In this document: piece after piece, positions 45,302 through 54,778 of the stretch
How the letters are laid out: the number at the start of each line of letters is the position of its first letter
Position numbering within the stretch: position 1 is the stretch's first letter
Assembly (NCBI GenBank): GCA_947503145.1
Contig: CANNCP010000006.1
Location: 62,001 to 126,000 of the forward strand
DNA length: 64,000 nucleotides
Direction: 5' to 3'
Source: an uncultured Roseovarius sp.
GTDB taxonomy: Bacteria; Pseudomonadota; Alphaproteobacteria; Rhodobacterales; Rhodobacteraceae
Notes under the pieces: generated by a model
What the model was told of the DNA's origin: nothing
The model's database searches: none
Seen by the model: the letters and a program-made list of their open reading frames with translations, nothing else
Translations under genes and position numbers: made by a program

Positions 45302-45327
45302 CGTGGTATTTTCATGAAAATACCACG
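45302..45327. repeat. 26-base perfect palindrome
   Basis: The two 13-base halves (CGTGGTATTTTCA and its complement) are fully self-complementary with no loop. It is followed by the CAGGATATTTTTGG intergenic motif (45333-45356). It may be an operator or a relic element. Confidence 0.6.
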
Positions 45328-45367
45328 CTCCCCCAGGATATTTTTGGCAAGAAGAAGCAGGGCGGCT

Positions 45368-45481
45368 AAAGTGTTCCGCCTTAAACCTGAGGTGCTCAGT
45401 CAAGGTGGAATGCGTGCAACGATCATATGTATCGCTGCGTTCCGTGAAAAGCTGTGAGTCAGATTTTTCGCGGAACGCTTT
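45368..45481 (-). repeat. Two-hairpin dispersed repeat, copy D (inverted)
   Basis: 114 bases with the same plan and orientation as copy C: AAAGTGTTCCGCCTTA at one end, GCGGAACGCTTTA at the other, and the core CATATGTATCGCTGCG. It lies between rpsI and the convergent TetR gene. Confidence 0.88.
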
Positions 45482-45485
45482 AGTA

Positions 45486-46103
45486 TCAGTCGTCTGCTGG
45501 CAGAAGCCCCAGTCCGCGCAGGTAGATTCCGATGCCGCTCTCCAGCAGGTCTTCGGGCAGGTAGGGTGATTGCGCACCGGGCGCGCCGCGTGTGAAGAGC
45601 TCGACCACGCCGTGGCTCAGTGCCCAGATATGGGCCGAGAATACTGCAGGCGGCGGGCGTTTTTCGGGGGGGATGAGCTGTGCCAGCTCTTGCGCGGCCT
45701 TTTCCAGAACGTCACGCGCATGCAGCGCGACAGCGGCCAGATCGGCGGTACGGTTGACCGAGATGCCGCTTTCGAACATCGCGATATAGTGGCCGGGATG
45801 CTTGCGCGCAAAGGCAAGATAAGCGCGGCCGGTCGCCTCGAACGCGGCCAGTGCCGAGGGCTGGCCGCCGTCATAGGCACATTGCATCGTCTCGGCGAAA
45901 ATGACGTATCCTTGGCGCGCCGCTTCGGCGATCAGATCGTCGCGCCCGGCGAAATGGCGATAGACGGCGGCGGGGGTCACCCCGGCCTGCTTGGCCGCCT
46001 CCGAGAGGGTGAAACCTGCTGGTCCTTTTGTTTCGATCAGCGCCAGCGCCGCATCGATCAGTGCCTGGCGCAGGTTGCCGTGGTGATAGCCGCGTTTAAG
46101 CAT
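45486..46103 (-). CDS. TetR/AcrR-family transcriptional regulator
   Basis: 205 residues. The N-terminal helix-turn-helix is clear: [52 protein letters not shown]. The C-terminal ligand domain is of the WHG type ([13 protein letters not shown]). It overlaps the ppk2 3' end by 8 bases, so the two are probably co-transcribed, but no regulated target is evident. Confidence 0.9.
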   Translation of the reverse strand: MLKRGYHHGNLRQALIDAALALIETKGPAGFTLSEAAKQAGVTPAAVYRHFAGRDDLIAEAARQGYVIFAETMQCAYDGGQPSALAAFEATGRAYLAFARKHPGHYIAMFESGISVNRTADLAAVALHARDVLEKAAQELAQLIPPEKRPPPAVFSAHIWALSHGVVELFTRGAPGAQSPYLPEDLLESGIGIYLRGLGLLPADD

Positions 46104-46965
46104 TCCAGATATCGGGGCCGCCGCAGATATCCGTGTCGATCACGCCAATGGCATGTGCATCCTTGTGGGCATAGTCCACCCGGTGCAGGACCGTGCGGAT
46201 CGCTGCCAGCCGTGCGCGGCACTTGTCATCCGAACGCACGACGGTCCAGGGGGCCGCATCGGTGTGGCTGCGTTGCAGCGTCTCGGCGATGGCGGCAGAA
46301 TAAGCGTCCCATTTCTTCAGCCCTTCGACGTCGATCCGGCTCAGTTTCCATTGCTTGAGCGGATTGCGCTCGCGGCTGAGAAAGCGGCGCAGTTGTTCGG
46401 CGCGGCCGACGTTTAGCCAGAACTTGACCAGGATGATCCCGTCATCTGCCAGCATCCGTTCAAAGTCTGGCACCTGCGCAAAAAAGCGCTCGCGCTGCAT
46501 GTCGGTGCAAAAACCGAACACCTTTTCCACGACGCCGCGATTGTACCAGCTTCGGTCGAAAAAAACGATTTCTCCGGCGGCGGGCAGGTGGTCGGTATAG
46601 CGCTGAAAGTACCACTGTGTCTGTTCGGTGTCCGAGGGTTTCGGCAAGGCCACGACGCGCGCGCCGCGAGGATTAAGGTTCTCTCGGAAGCGCTTGATTG
46701 TGCCACCTTTCCCGGCAGCGTCGCGCCCCTCGAATAGCAACACGATACGCGCACCACTCTCTTTGGCCCAGGCTTGCAGCTTGACCAGTTCGATCTGGAG
46801 TCTATTGAGCTCCTTGTTATAGGCTTTGCGCGGCATCCGCTCTGAATGCGGGTAACTGCCATCAAGGATATCGCCTTTATCCGCGCGACGGATCGCATTG
46901 CGCACATTCTCTGGCGCGGCGGTCTCGAAATAGGCAGTGATTTCCCCGTGAAACGGCAGGTCCAT
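46096..46965 (-). CDS. ppk2: Polyphosphate kinase 2
   Basis: 289 residues. PPK2 transfers phosphate between polyphosphate and nucleotides. Walker A is [33 protein letters not shown]; Walker B/lid features are [21 protein letters not shown] and LKFWLNVG-like residues ([18 protein letters not shown]). [16 protein letters not shown] is also conserved. Nucleotide preference cannot be set from sequence alone. GGAAGC precedes the ATG at 46965. TetR follows with an overlap. Confidence 0.94.
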   Translation of the reverse strand: MDLPFHGEITAYFETAAPENVRNAIRRADKGDILDGSYPHSERMPRKAYNKELNRLQIELVKLQAWAKESGARIVLLFEGRDAAGKGGTIKRFRENLNPRGARVVALPKPSDTEQTQWYFQRYTDHLPAAGEIVFFDRSWYNRGVVEKVFGFCTDMQRERFFAQVPDFERMLADDGIILVKFWLNVGRAEQLRRFLSRERNPLKQWKLSRIDVEGLKKWDAYSAAIAETLQRSHTDAAPWTVVRSDDKCRARLAAIRTVLHRVDYAHKDAHAIGVIDTDICGGPDIWNA

Positions 46966-47097
46966 GATGCTGCTTCCTTTTTGGGCAGAGTATGGCCTGC
47001 CGACAGGGTCAGTGCAATCCGGGCAGGCGCTGTGCCTTGGCGTTACCGGGCCGACCTGCCGCGCACTGCCGCAAACCGGGCTGCGGTCAGCGCGAGT

Positions 47098-48030
47098 TCA
47101 GGGGGAGCCCAGGCCGATCTGCATCATATCAAAGGGGGTCGTCTGGTAAATCTGGTTGATCCAGTTGCCGTAGAGCAGATGGGCGTGGCTGCGCCAGCGG
47201 TTCTGCGGGGGTTTGCTGGGATCATCGCCAGGGTAGTAATTGCCCGGCACGTTGACCGGCTTGCCCTGTGCAATGTCGCGATCGTATTCCTGCTTCAGCG
47301 TGTCGCTGTCATATTCCAGATGGTTGAAGATATAAAGCGCCCGGCGCGCTGCATCCTCGACCAGGCAGGGACCGACCTGGTCGCTGTGCAGCAGCGTGGT
47401 GAGGCCCGGCACCGTGTCGATTTCGGCCTTGCGCATCTCGGTCCAGCGGCTGACCGGGATTACGCAATCGTCGGAAAACCCGCGCAGGTAGGGGGAGGCG
47501 GGGAGCATGTTGCGGTGGCGGAAACAGCCGAACGCCTTGGCAGGCAGCATGTGTTTCGCGACACCGTGAAAATGGTTGATCATCGCCATCCCGCCCCAGC
47601 AGACGCCGAACGTCGAATGCACATGGTTTTGCGTCCAATCAAAGACCGTGCGTAGTTCGTCCCAGTAGGTGACTTCCTCGAAATCGAGATGTTCGATCGG
47701 TGCGCCGGTGATCACCAGCCCGTCAAATTTCTCGCTCGTCTCGGCCACTTCCGAGAAGGGGCGGTAAAAGCTCTCCATATGTTCAGCGGCAGTGTTCCTG
47801 GCCTGATGCTCGGACATGCGGATGAGGCTCAGCTCGATTTGCAGCGGGGTCGCGCCGATGAGGCGGGCAAACTGGGTTTCGGTCTGAATCTTCTTGGGCA
47901 TCAGGTTCAGCAGGCCGATGCGCAATGGGCGAATATCCTGACGGGCGGCAGAATCCTCGTCCATCACCATCACGCCTTCGCGCGTGAGCACGTCATAGGC
48001 AGGCAGCGAGGCGGGGATTTTGATGGGCAT
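47098..48030 (-). CDS. metA: MetA-family homoserine O-acyltransferase, predicted acetyl-CoA specific
   Basis: 310 residues. It acylates homoserine for methionine synthesis. The catalytic Cys144 lies in [12 protein letters not shown], and His/Glu residues follow in the C-terminal half. The acyl-specificity position (111 in E. coli) is Glu here (Glu113, in [13 protein letters not shown]), as in Bacillus MetA enzymes that use acetyl-CoA; E. coli has Gly. I therefore predict homoserine O-acetyltransferase. Only 42 bases separate the start from the upstream gene, and no SAM riboswitch fits there. Confidence 0.93.
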   Translation of the reverse strand: MPIKIPASLPAYDVLTREGVMVMDEDSAARQDIRPLRIGLLNLMPKKIQTETQFARLIGATPLQIELSLIRMSEHQARNTAAEHMESFYRPFSEVAETSEKFDGLVITGAPIEHLDFEEVTYWDELRTVFDWTQNHVHSTFGVCWGGMAMINHFHGVAKHMLPAKAFGCFRHRNMLPASPYLRGFSDDCVIPVSRWTEMRKAEIDTVPGLTTLLHSDQVGPCLVEDAARRALYIFNHLEYDSDTLKQEYDRDIAQGKPVNVPGNYYPGDDPSKPPQNRWRSHAHLLYGNWINQIYQTTPFDMMQIGLGSP

Positions 48031-48072
48031 TGGTTCTGACCTTTGGCAGGTTTCGGTTGGGGGGCAGGCGGC

Positions 48073-48933
48073 TCAGCTGCCGCTATCGAGCGCGCGCATG
48101 ATGAGTGTATCGAAATCGCTGGCATCGCGGATCTGCGCCACATCCGCGGCCTCCAGCGTGATCCCCCAGGGCGCCATTGCCTCGTAGCGCGGCGCGCGGT
48201 GGGCCAGCGCGCGGGCATAGGTCCAGCGGATAAAGGCGTTGGGGTCAACATCGTCTGGCAGTATGTTGTTCTCATTCAGGAATTCGGCCCATGCCGCATC
48301 CAGAAATTCGGGCTGATAGGCCATCGGCTTGGGCGCGCGGTCAAAGCGGCGTATCAGTTCCTGGGTATGGGCGGCGTTGCCGTTGAGGCGCACCAGCAAA
48401 CAATGCTGTGTAAGCTCGTTCAGCAAGGGGTCGTCCGGGTCATTTCCATCGACCCATTCGCAGATCGAACCGCCGGTATCGCAGATGAAATGCGGATAGC
48501 CATAGAGCAATTGGGCGCGCTCGATAAAATGGTTGGTATCGTATAGTGCTGCGATTTCGGCCAGACGGAACTGGCCCTGGCGGTGACGGTATTCCTCGAA
48601 CGGCAGCCCGCCCTGCGCCTCGTTCCCCGGCTTGCCCAGATAGGTCGAAACCGGCGCGAGGTTGTCGAAGGTGATGTTGGAGCCGATATAGATCGAATCC
48701 GACAGCAGAAGCTCGCGCAGGAATGGAACCTGCATCGCATGTGCCTTGGCATTGTCGGTGATCAGTTCGCCCATGTAGCGGGTGCCAATGCGGTAATCTA
48801 TCGAGTAGTGGAACCAGTTGCCCGAGCCGCGCAGCATGTTCGACAGATACGTCTTGCCCAGACCGGACATGCCGTAAAACAGCACCCGCTTGTGCGGGGC
48901 ATCGCGCCAGTCTTGTGCGGTTTCATAGATCAT
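48073..48933 (-). CDS. P-loop ATPase/kinase-like protein of unknown function
   Basis: 286 residues from the ATG at 48933 (a GTG at 48936 precedes it). The N-terminus KRVLFYGMSGLGKTYLSNML is a Walker A loop. Further on FICDTGGSICEWVDG may be the Walker B/substrate region. The rest is rich in aromatic and acidic residues without a membrane segment. The layout (P-loop, short, no helicase or sensor motifs) suggests a small-molecule kinase rather than an AAA+ protein. It lies 42 bases upstream of metA and may share its transcript. Confidence 0.6.
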   Translation of the reverse strand: MIYETAQDWRDAPHKRVLFYGMSGLGKTYLSNMLRGSGNWFHYSIDYRIGTRYMGELITDNAKAHAMQVPFLRELLLSDSIYIGSNITFDNLAPVSTYLGKPGNEAQGGLPFEEYRHRQGQFRLAEIAALYDTNHFIERAQLLYGYPHFICDTGGSICEWVDGNDPDDPLLNELTQHCLLVRLNGNAAHTQELIRRFDRAPKPMAYQPEFLDAAWAEFLNENNILPDDVDPNAFIRWTYARALAHRAPRYEAMAPWGITLEAADVAQIRDASDFDTLIMRALDSGS

Positions 48934-49222
48934 CACGTGCCCTTCTCTACGGGTGTCCTAAAGCGTTTCGACGTGAAGGTGAAACACAACTTGGGCTCGA
49001 ATCGCCTTAAACGCGCTTGGCGTCTGATCGGTGTTACAGATTGGATGCGAGGCACCCACAGGATCGAGGCGGTACGGGCCCTTACTGCTTTGCCTGTCTG
49101 TGGAGAAACGCAAAAGGCTTTGGCCGGTGCGCTCCAGCCTGGATCGAGGTGCAAAATATTAACGCTGTATCACCATTTTTCATACGCCAGCGGCCAGCCG
49201 CGAGCCGCGTGACACGCAAAAG
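48934..49222. other. Gap without a recognised gene
   Basis: About 290 bases between the P-loop gene and the 3' end of the EamA gene. Short stretches such as AAAGCGTTTCGACGTGAA resemble the ends of the dispersed repeat family only loosely. No gene or clear terminator is seen. Confidence 0.4.
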
Positions 49223-50113
49223 TCATACACCTTTACCGTGTGACGGATCAGAACGAGACCCAGAGCGAATATTGATATAATTGGCCCAGAAAATCACTGC
49301 GGCACCGATAAAGACATAGATATCTACCGTCTCACCATAAAGCAGCGCCCCAACCACCGCGATCAGCGGCAGGCGGGCGAAATCGAAAGGCATGACGACT
49401 GTGGCAGGGGCAAGGGTCAGCGCTTTGGTCAGGCAGAAATGGGCTGCCAGCCCGCAGAGCGCAATCAGGATCAGCCATGGGAAAGTGGTCGCAGAGGGCA
49501 GGGCGATATCGCCGTCATATCCCGCGCACACGAGGCCGAGCACCGATTGCATCGCCGTCATGTAGGCCAGGATACAGGTCATCGTCTCGGTCCGGGCCAG
49601 TTTGCGTGTGAGCACTGCCGATCCGGCAAAACCGACAGCGGCAGTGATGCCTGCGAGCATGCCGATACTGATCGTGTCGGGGGCCGGGCGCGCGATGATC
49701 AGGATGCCGATGAACCCCGCCGCCGCTGCTATGACGCGCACCTGGCTCAGCCGCTCGCCCAGGATGAAGGACGATAGCAGCAGCGCCCAGAGCGGCGCGG
49801 TGAATTCGAGCGCAAAGACCTGCGCCAGCGGGATCAGGGTGATCGCCAGAAACCACAGGTTCTGCCCGGCAAAATGACAGATGTTGCGCAGCAGGTGCAC
49901 GCCGGTGTGACGCCGCGTGACCTGATGCAGCGTGCCCGCTGCGCTGGCCACAACCAGCACGACAGCGAGGCCGACAGCGCTGCGAAACAGCATGATCTCG
50001 AATGTATCAAGCTCAAAGCTGACCGCACGCCCGGCAATCGCCATCAGCGAAAACGACGTGATTGCGCCCGTCATCCAAACGGCAGCGCGCAGGATATCCC
50101 CGGAGGCGGTCAT
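49223..50113 (-). CDS. EamA (DMT superfamily) permease
   Basis: 296 residues from the ATG at 50113; the frame is open to 50254 but that extension overlaps the next gene and is not membrane-like. Ten hydrophobic segments form two EamA repeats (FSLMAIAGRAVSFELDTFEI, ALEFTAPLWALLLSSFILGERL in repeat 1; MPFDFARLPLIAVVGALLYGE in repeat 2). It is an inner-membrane exporter or importer of small metabolites; the substrate is unknown. Confidence 0.88.
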   Translation of the reverse strand: MTASGDILRAAVWMTGAITSFSLMAIAGRAVSFELDTFEIMLFRSAVGLAVVLVVASAAGTLHQVTRRHTGVHLLRNICHFAGQNLWFLAITLIPLAQVFALEFTAPLWALLLSSFILGERLSQVRVIAAAAGFIGILIIARPAPDTISIGMLAGITAAVGFAGSAVLTRKLARTETMTCILAYMTAMQSVLGLVCAGYDGDIALPSATTFPWLILIALCGLAAHFCLTKALTLAPATVVMPFDFARLPLIAVVGALLYGETVDIYVFIGAAVIFWANYINIRSGSRSDPSHGKGV

Positions 50114-50138
50114 CAGTGGCAGCGTGGGCAGGTCATCG

Positions 50139-50387
50139 TCAGGCCCGGTTGCGCAGGATGAAGATATCCTGCTCGATCCGCCATTTAAAGTCATGCTTGC
50201 GTGCCCAATCGACCAGATAATCGAGCGAAGGATAGTCGGTACATGCCGTTTCACTGGTCAGAAAGAGACGGACATCGTCGGCCGAATACTTGCCAAAGAT
50301 CGCCTGTTTGACGAATTGCGGTGCGTGATCAGACCAGCCGCGTTTGGCCCAGACTCTCAGGCCTTTATAGAAGGAAATAAGATTCAT
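50139..50387 (-). CDS. 82-residue protein of unknown function
   Basis: Residues such as DHAPQFVKQAIFGKYSADDV, YPSLDYLVDWARKH and FKWRIEQDIFILRNRA have normal protein composition and a weak GAGGCTCG site upstream. The short length and the decayed frame next to it (50464-50757) suggest it could be the intact tail of a larger lost gene. It is not related to the EamA gene that follows 26 bases on. Confidence 0.5.
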   Translation of the reverse strand: MNLISFYKGLRVWAKRGWSDHAPQFVKQAIFGKYSADDVRLFLTSETACTDYPSLDYLVDWARKHDFKWRIEQDIFILRNRA

Positions 50388-50463
50388 TGGTTTACGAGCC
50401 TCGCACGGATGTGTTGCCCGGACGCTTACATCAGTTGCGGCGCAAACAGAAGAGAGCAGTGCC

Positions 50464-50757
50464 TTACCGGCGCAGTAGACGTTTCAGACGGCGCCAATAG
50501 TCCAGCAGGCCGAAGGCAGCCCAGTGGAACGGGGTGTAGCCACCGGTATATTTGCGCAGGAACCGCGGCAGGAATTGCAGATCGGCCATTTCGATCCGCG
50601 TCGGGTGCCATTCGTTAGGGAGGCTGTCGAAATTCGACAGCACCGTGCCGTCTTAGCCCACAAAAATGAATCGAGGTGCGTCGGCGTCGGCTATCGCCCC
50701 AATTGGGGGAGAGGGCGTGTCAAGAACCCCATCCAGCAAGTCGTCACGTACCGCGAC
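50464..50757 (-). pseudogene. Decayed protein gene with an in-frame TAA
   Basis: The minus-strand frame reads RFIFVG, then a TAA at 50653-50655, then DGTVLSNFDSLPNEWHPTRI, MADLQFLPRFLRKYTGG and FHWAAFGLLDYWRRLKRLLRR to a stop at 50464. The sequence on both sides of the TAA is protein-like and in the same frame, so a nonsense change in a former gene is the simplest reading. A further in-frame TGA at 50758 closes it upstream. The family is not recognised. Confidence 0.5.
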
Positions 50758-50864
50758 TCAGCCTCGGGTTCGAAGCTTGCGATCGCTTGCGCTTGCCTTC
50801 GATCAGAACAGCGCCGAATCCGTGATTGGCCATCAGGCTGTAGGTATTGACAGGTGCATCCCGT

Positions 50865-52427
<1,563 letters not shown>

Positions 52428-52644
52428 GTTTGCCTAGTAGGGCGCAGCGCGGCCCAAGGCAAGAGGGCGGATCGGGGTTTTGGTGACTTCGGCGGACCCC
52501 GTCGGATCGGGGCGGGATTGCGACATGTCGCTTTCCCCCCGCAAATGGCGGTTATCTCCTGCTCCATGTGGAATGGTTCGAATAATGTCCTATGGTACTC
52601 AAAGGCCCGATGAGGGTCGTCACGCCTGATAAGGGAAGTCATAT

Positions 52645-54189
52645 ATGACCGAAACAGCAGCCCCGAGACGGGCACGGGGGGGCGGTGGTGCCGCGCGCAG
52701 GGCAGAACGCACCGCGGTCAGCATCGAAACCGCCAAGTATATAGAGCGCAATATCCCGCTCTATGAACCACTGAACGAAGAGGCGCTGGAAATCATCGAG
52801 GCGAATGCCGACACGATCCTCGAAGAGATCGGTGTCAATTTTGTCAACAACCCCGCTGCGCTGGACCGCTGGCGCGCGGCAGGCGCGAATGTCCAGGGAG
52901 AGCGCGTGCGCATTCCCAAGGGTCTGGCGCGCAAGCTGTGTTCGACCGCCCCCAGCCGGATCATCCAGCACGCCCGCAATCCCGCACGCACGGTCGAGAT
53001 CGGCGGCAATAGCCTGGTCTGCGCGCCGGTCTACGGCCCCCCATTCGTGCGCGACATGGATGGCGGTCGCCGCTATGCGACGATGGATGATTTCCGCAAA
53101 TTCGTGAAACTGGGCTACATGTCGAAATGGCTGCACCATTCCGGTGGCACGGTCTGTGAGCCCACGGACGTAGCCGTGAACAAACGTCACTTCGACATGC
53201 TGCACGCGCACATGACCCTGTCGGACAAGCCGTTCATGGGCTCGGTGACCGAACCCAGCCGCGCGCAGGACAGCGTCGAGATGTGCGAGATCCTCTTTGG
53301 CAAGGAGTTCGTGCAGGAAAATACGGTGATGACGTCGCTCATCAACGTGAACTCGCCGATGACCTTTGACGACGTGATGATGGGCTCGATGGAGATCTAT
53401 GCGCAGAACAATCAGGCCTGCATCCTGTCGCCCTTCATCGTCGGCGGCGCAATGGCACCGGTGTCGGTGATCGGCACGCTGACGCAGGTATTGGCCGAGG
53501 CGCTGGCCGGCATCGCCTACAGCCAGTTGGTGCGCCCCGGCGCGCCGGTGATCTTTGGCGCGTTTGTCACGTCGATCGATATGAACTCTGGCGCACCGAC
53601 CTTCGGCACGCCCGAGGCCAGCCATATCCTATATGGTGCCGGGCAATTGGCGCGTCGCATGAACCTGCCCTACCGGTCCGGCGGCGGGTTGTGCGGCTCG
53701 AAACTGCCTGATGCGCAGGCGGCTTACGAGTCCGCGCACACCCATAACGCAGTGCTGCTGGGGGGCGTGAACTTCATGTTGCATGCTTGCGGTTGGCTTG
53801 AAGGCGGGCTGGTGTCGTCATTCGAGAAATTCGTGATGGATGCGGATCAGCTGGGTGTGCTGCATCATCTGGCGCGTGGTGTCATGCATGATGAAAATGG
53901 CCAGGCGATGGACGCTATCCGCGAGGTTGGTCCCGGCGGGCATTACCTGGGGTGCGCCCACACGCAGGCGAATTTCAAGAATGCCTTCTGGCGGTCTGAT
54001 CTGCTGGATTACAAGCCGTTCGAAACCTGGGAGGAAGAGGGCGCGCGCGACACCATGACACTGGCCAACGCGCGGATGCAGCGGATGCTGGACACCTATC
54101 AGCAGCCCCCGCTTGATGAAGGGATCGCCGAGGGGCTGGCCGATTACATTGCGCGCAAGAAAGCATCAGTACCGGACGCCTTCATGTGA
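52645..54189 (+). CDS. MttB-family (trimethylamine methyltransferase-like) protein
   Basis: 514 residues, the MttB superfamily length, with no in-frame amber codon, so it is a non-pyrrolysine member. N-terminal DTILEEIGVNFVNNPAALDRW and central YGPPFVRDMDGGRRYATMDDF, GTPEASHILYGAGQLARRMNL and GSKLPDAQAAYESAHTHNA are family-like. Such proteins demethylate quaternary amines or related compounds onto a corrinoid protein; the substrate is not identifiable. No corrinoid protein is adjacent. A RamA-like activator lies at the left end of the window. The 3' end overlaps the convergent DUF6477 gene by 8 bases. Confidence 0.88.
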   Translation: MTETAAPRRARGGGGAARRAERTAVSIETAKYIERNIPLYEPLNEEALEIIEANADTILEEIGVNFVNNPAALDRWRAAGANVQGERVRIPKGLARKLCSTAPSRIIQHARNPARTVEIGGNSLVCAPVYGPPFVRDMDGGRRYATMDDFRKFVKLGYMSKWLHHSGGTVCEPTDVAVNKRHFDMLHAHMTLSDKPFMGSVTEPSRAQDSVEMCEILFGKEFVQENTVMTSLINVNSPMTFDDVMMGSMEIYAQNNQACILSPFIVGGAMAPVSVIGTLTQVLAEALAGIAYSQLVRPGAPVIFGAFVTSIDMNSGAPTFGTPEASHILYGAGQLARRMNLPYRSGGGLCGSKLPDAQAAYESAHTHNAVLLGGVNFMLHACGWLEGGLVSSFEKFVMDADQLGVLHHLARGVMHDENGQAMDAIREVGPGGHYLGCAHTQANFKNAFWRSDLLDYKPFETWEEEGARDTMTLANARMQRMLDTYQQPPLDEGIAEGLADYIARKKASVPDAFM

Positions 54190-54481
54190 CCAGATGAGGG
54201 GCGGTGGCGCGCAGGATGCGTGCCTCGCCCATCATCGCAATCAGGATATCGACATGGTGCGAGGCCTGATAGCCTGCGCTGTTTTCGCGGCGCTGGCCCT
54301 CCAGCGCCGCTTCCATTTCCACCAGATCGTCGAGTGCCGCACCGCTGCGCGGCAACGGCCCATAGCCCAGATGGCGCCGCAGATGCGCGTCGCGCCGGTA
54401 ATCTGCCGCACCGATACGAGCGGCGCGGATCAGGATGCGCGGGCGGCGCAGCGTGGCAAGGGTGTCCAGGATTTCTTTCAT
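54182..54481 (-). CDS. DUF6477-family protein
   Basis: 99 residues from the ATG at 54481, preceded by GGAGATCC. The sequence is basic and helical: MKEILDTLATLRRPRILIRAARIGAADYRR, GYGPLPRSGAALDDLVEMEA, HHVDILIAMMGEARILR. It matches a Rhodobacterales-restricted family of unknown function. It is convergent with the MttB gene and divergent from the DUF6456 gene, sharing the DnaA-box region between. Confidence 0.7.
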   Translation of the reverse strand: MKEILDTLATLRRPRILIRAARIGAADYRRDAHLRRHLGYGPLPRSGAALDDLVEMEAALEGQRRENSAGYQASHHVDILIAMMGEARILRATAPHLVT

Positions 54482-54614
54482 TGCGGATCTCCGGTTTCTG
54501 ACCGGGACAGCATGGCGCAACCTAAGCGGGTGTTGCGCGACTCGCCTTTGCTGCGCGCGCACCCATGTCTGATTGTTTACTAAATGGAAACAAAGGTTGA
54601 CCAGTTAGCAACAA

Positions 54615-54629
54615 TTAACGAACCGGTAA
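54615..54629 (+). promoter_or_regulatory. Near-consensus CtrA site
   Basis: TTAA, CGAACCG, GTAA matches the CtrA full site at 7 of 8 positions, 43 bases before the DnaA-box array and 164 bases before the DUF6456 start. Confidence 0.35.
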
Positions 54630-54657
54630 TAAATACTCGCATAGGTTGCATTCACAC

Positions 54658-54690
54658 TGTGGATAAATCTGTAGATACTTCTGTGGATAA
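54658..54690 (+). repeat. Phased array of DnaA boxes
   Basis: TGTGGATAA at 54658 and 54682 are perfect DnaA boxes; TGTAGATAC at 54670 is a variant. The three start exactly 12 bases apart. AT-rich sequence and the CtrA-like site lie just upstream. It could be a replication-origin element or a DnaA-controlled promoter. Confidence 0.6.
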
Positions 54691-54778
54691 GTCCGTGAAT
54701 GTTTGGCCCAGAGGTGTGGACATGATGGGGCAAGGCGGTCTGGGTCGGCCAAGCTCTAAAAGCAAGGGAGGGTAGCGG

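Noticed and set aside
48031-48072. A SAM riboswitch upstream of metA
   Set aside because: Only 42 bases separate metA from the upstream gene and no SAM-II/SAM-V core pattern could be found.
50653-50655. Recoding of the in-frame TAA as an amino acid
   Set aside because: UAA recoding is not expected in this group, and a second upstream stop makes simple decay the better explanation.
52645-54189. Pyrrolysine-containing trimethylamine methyltransferase
   Set aside because: No in-frame amber codon exists in the gene.
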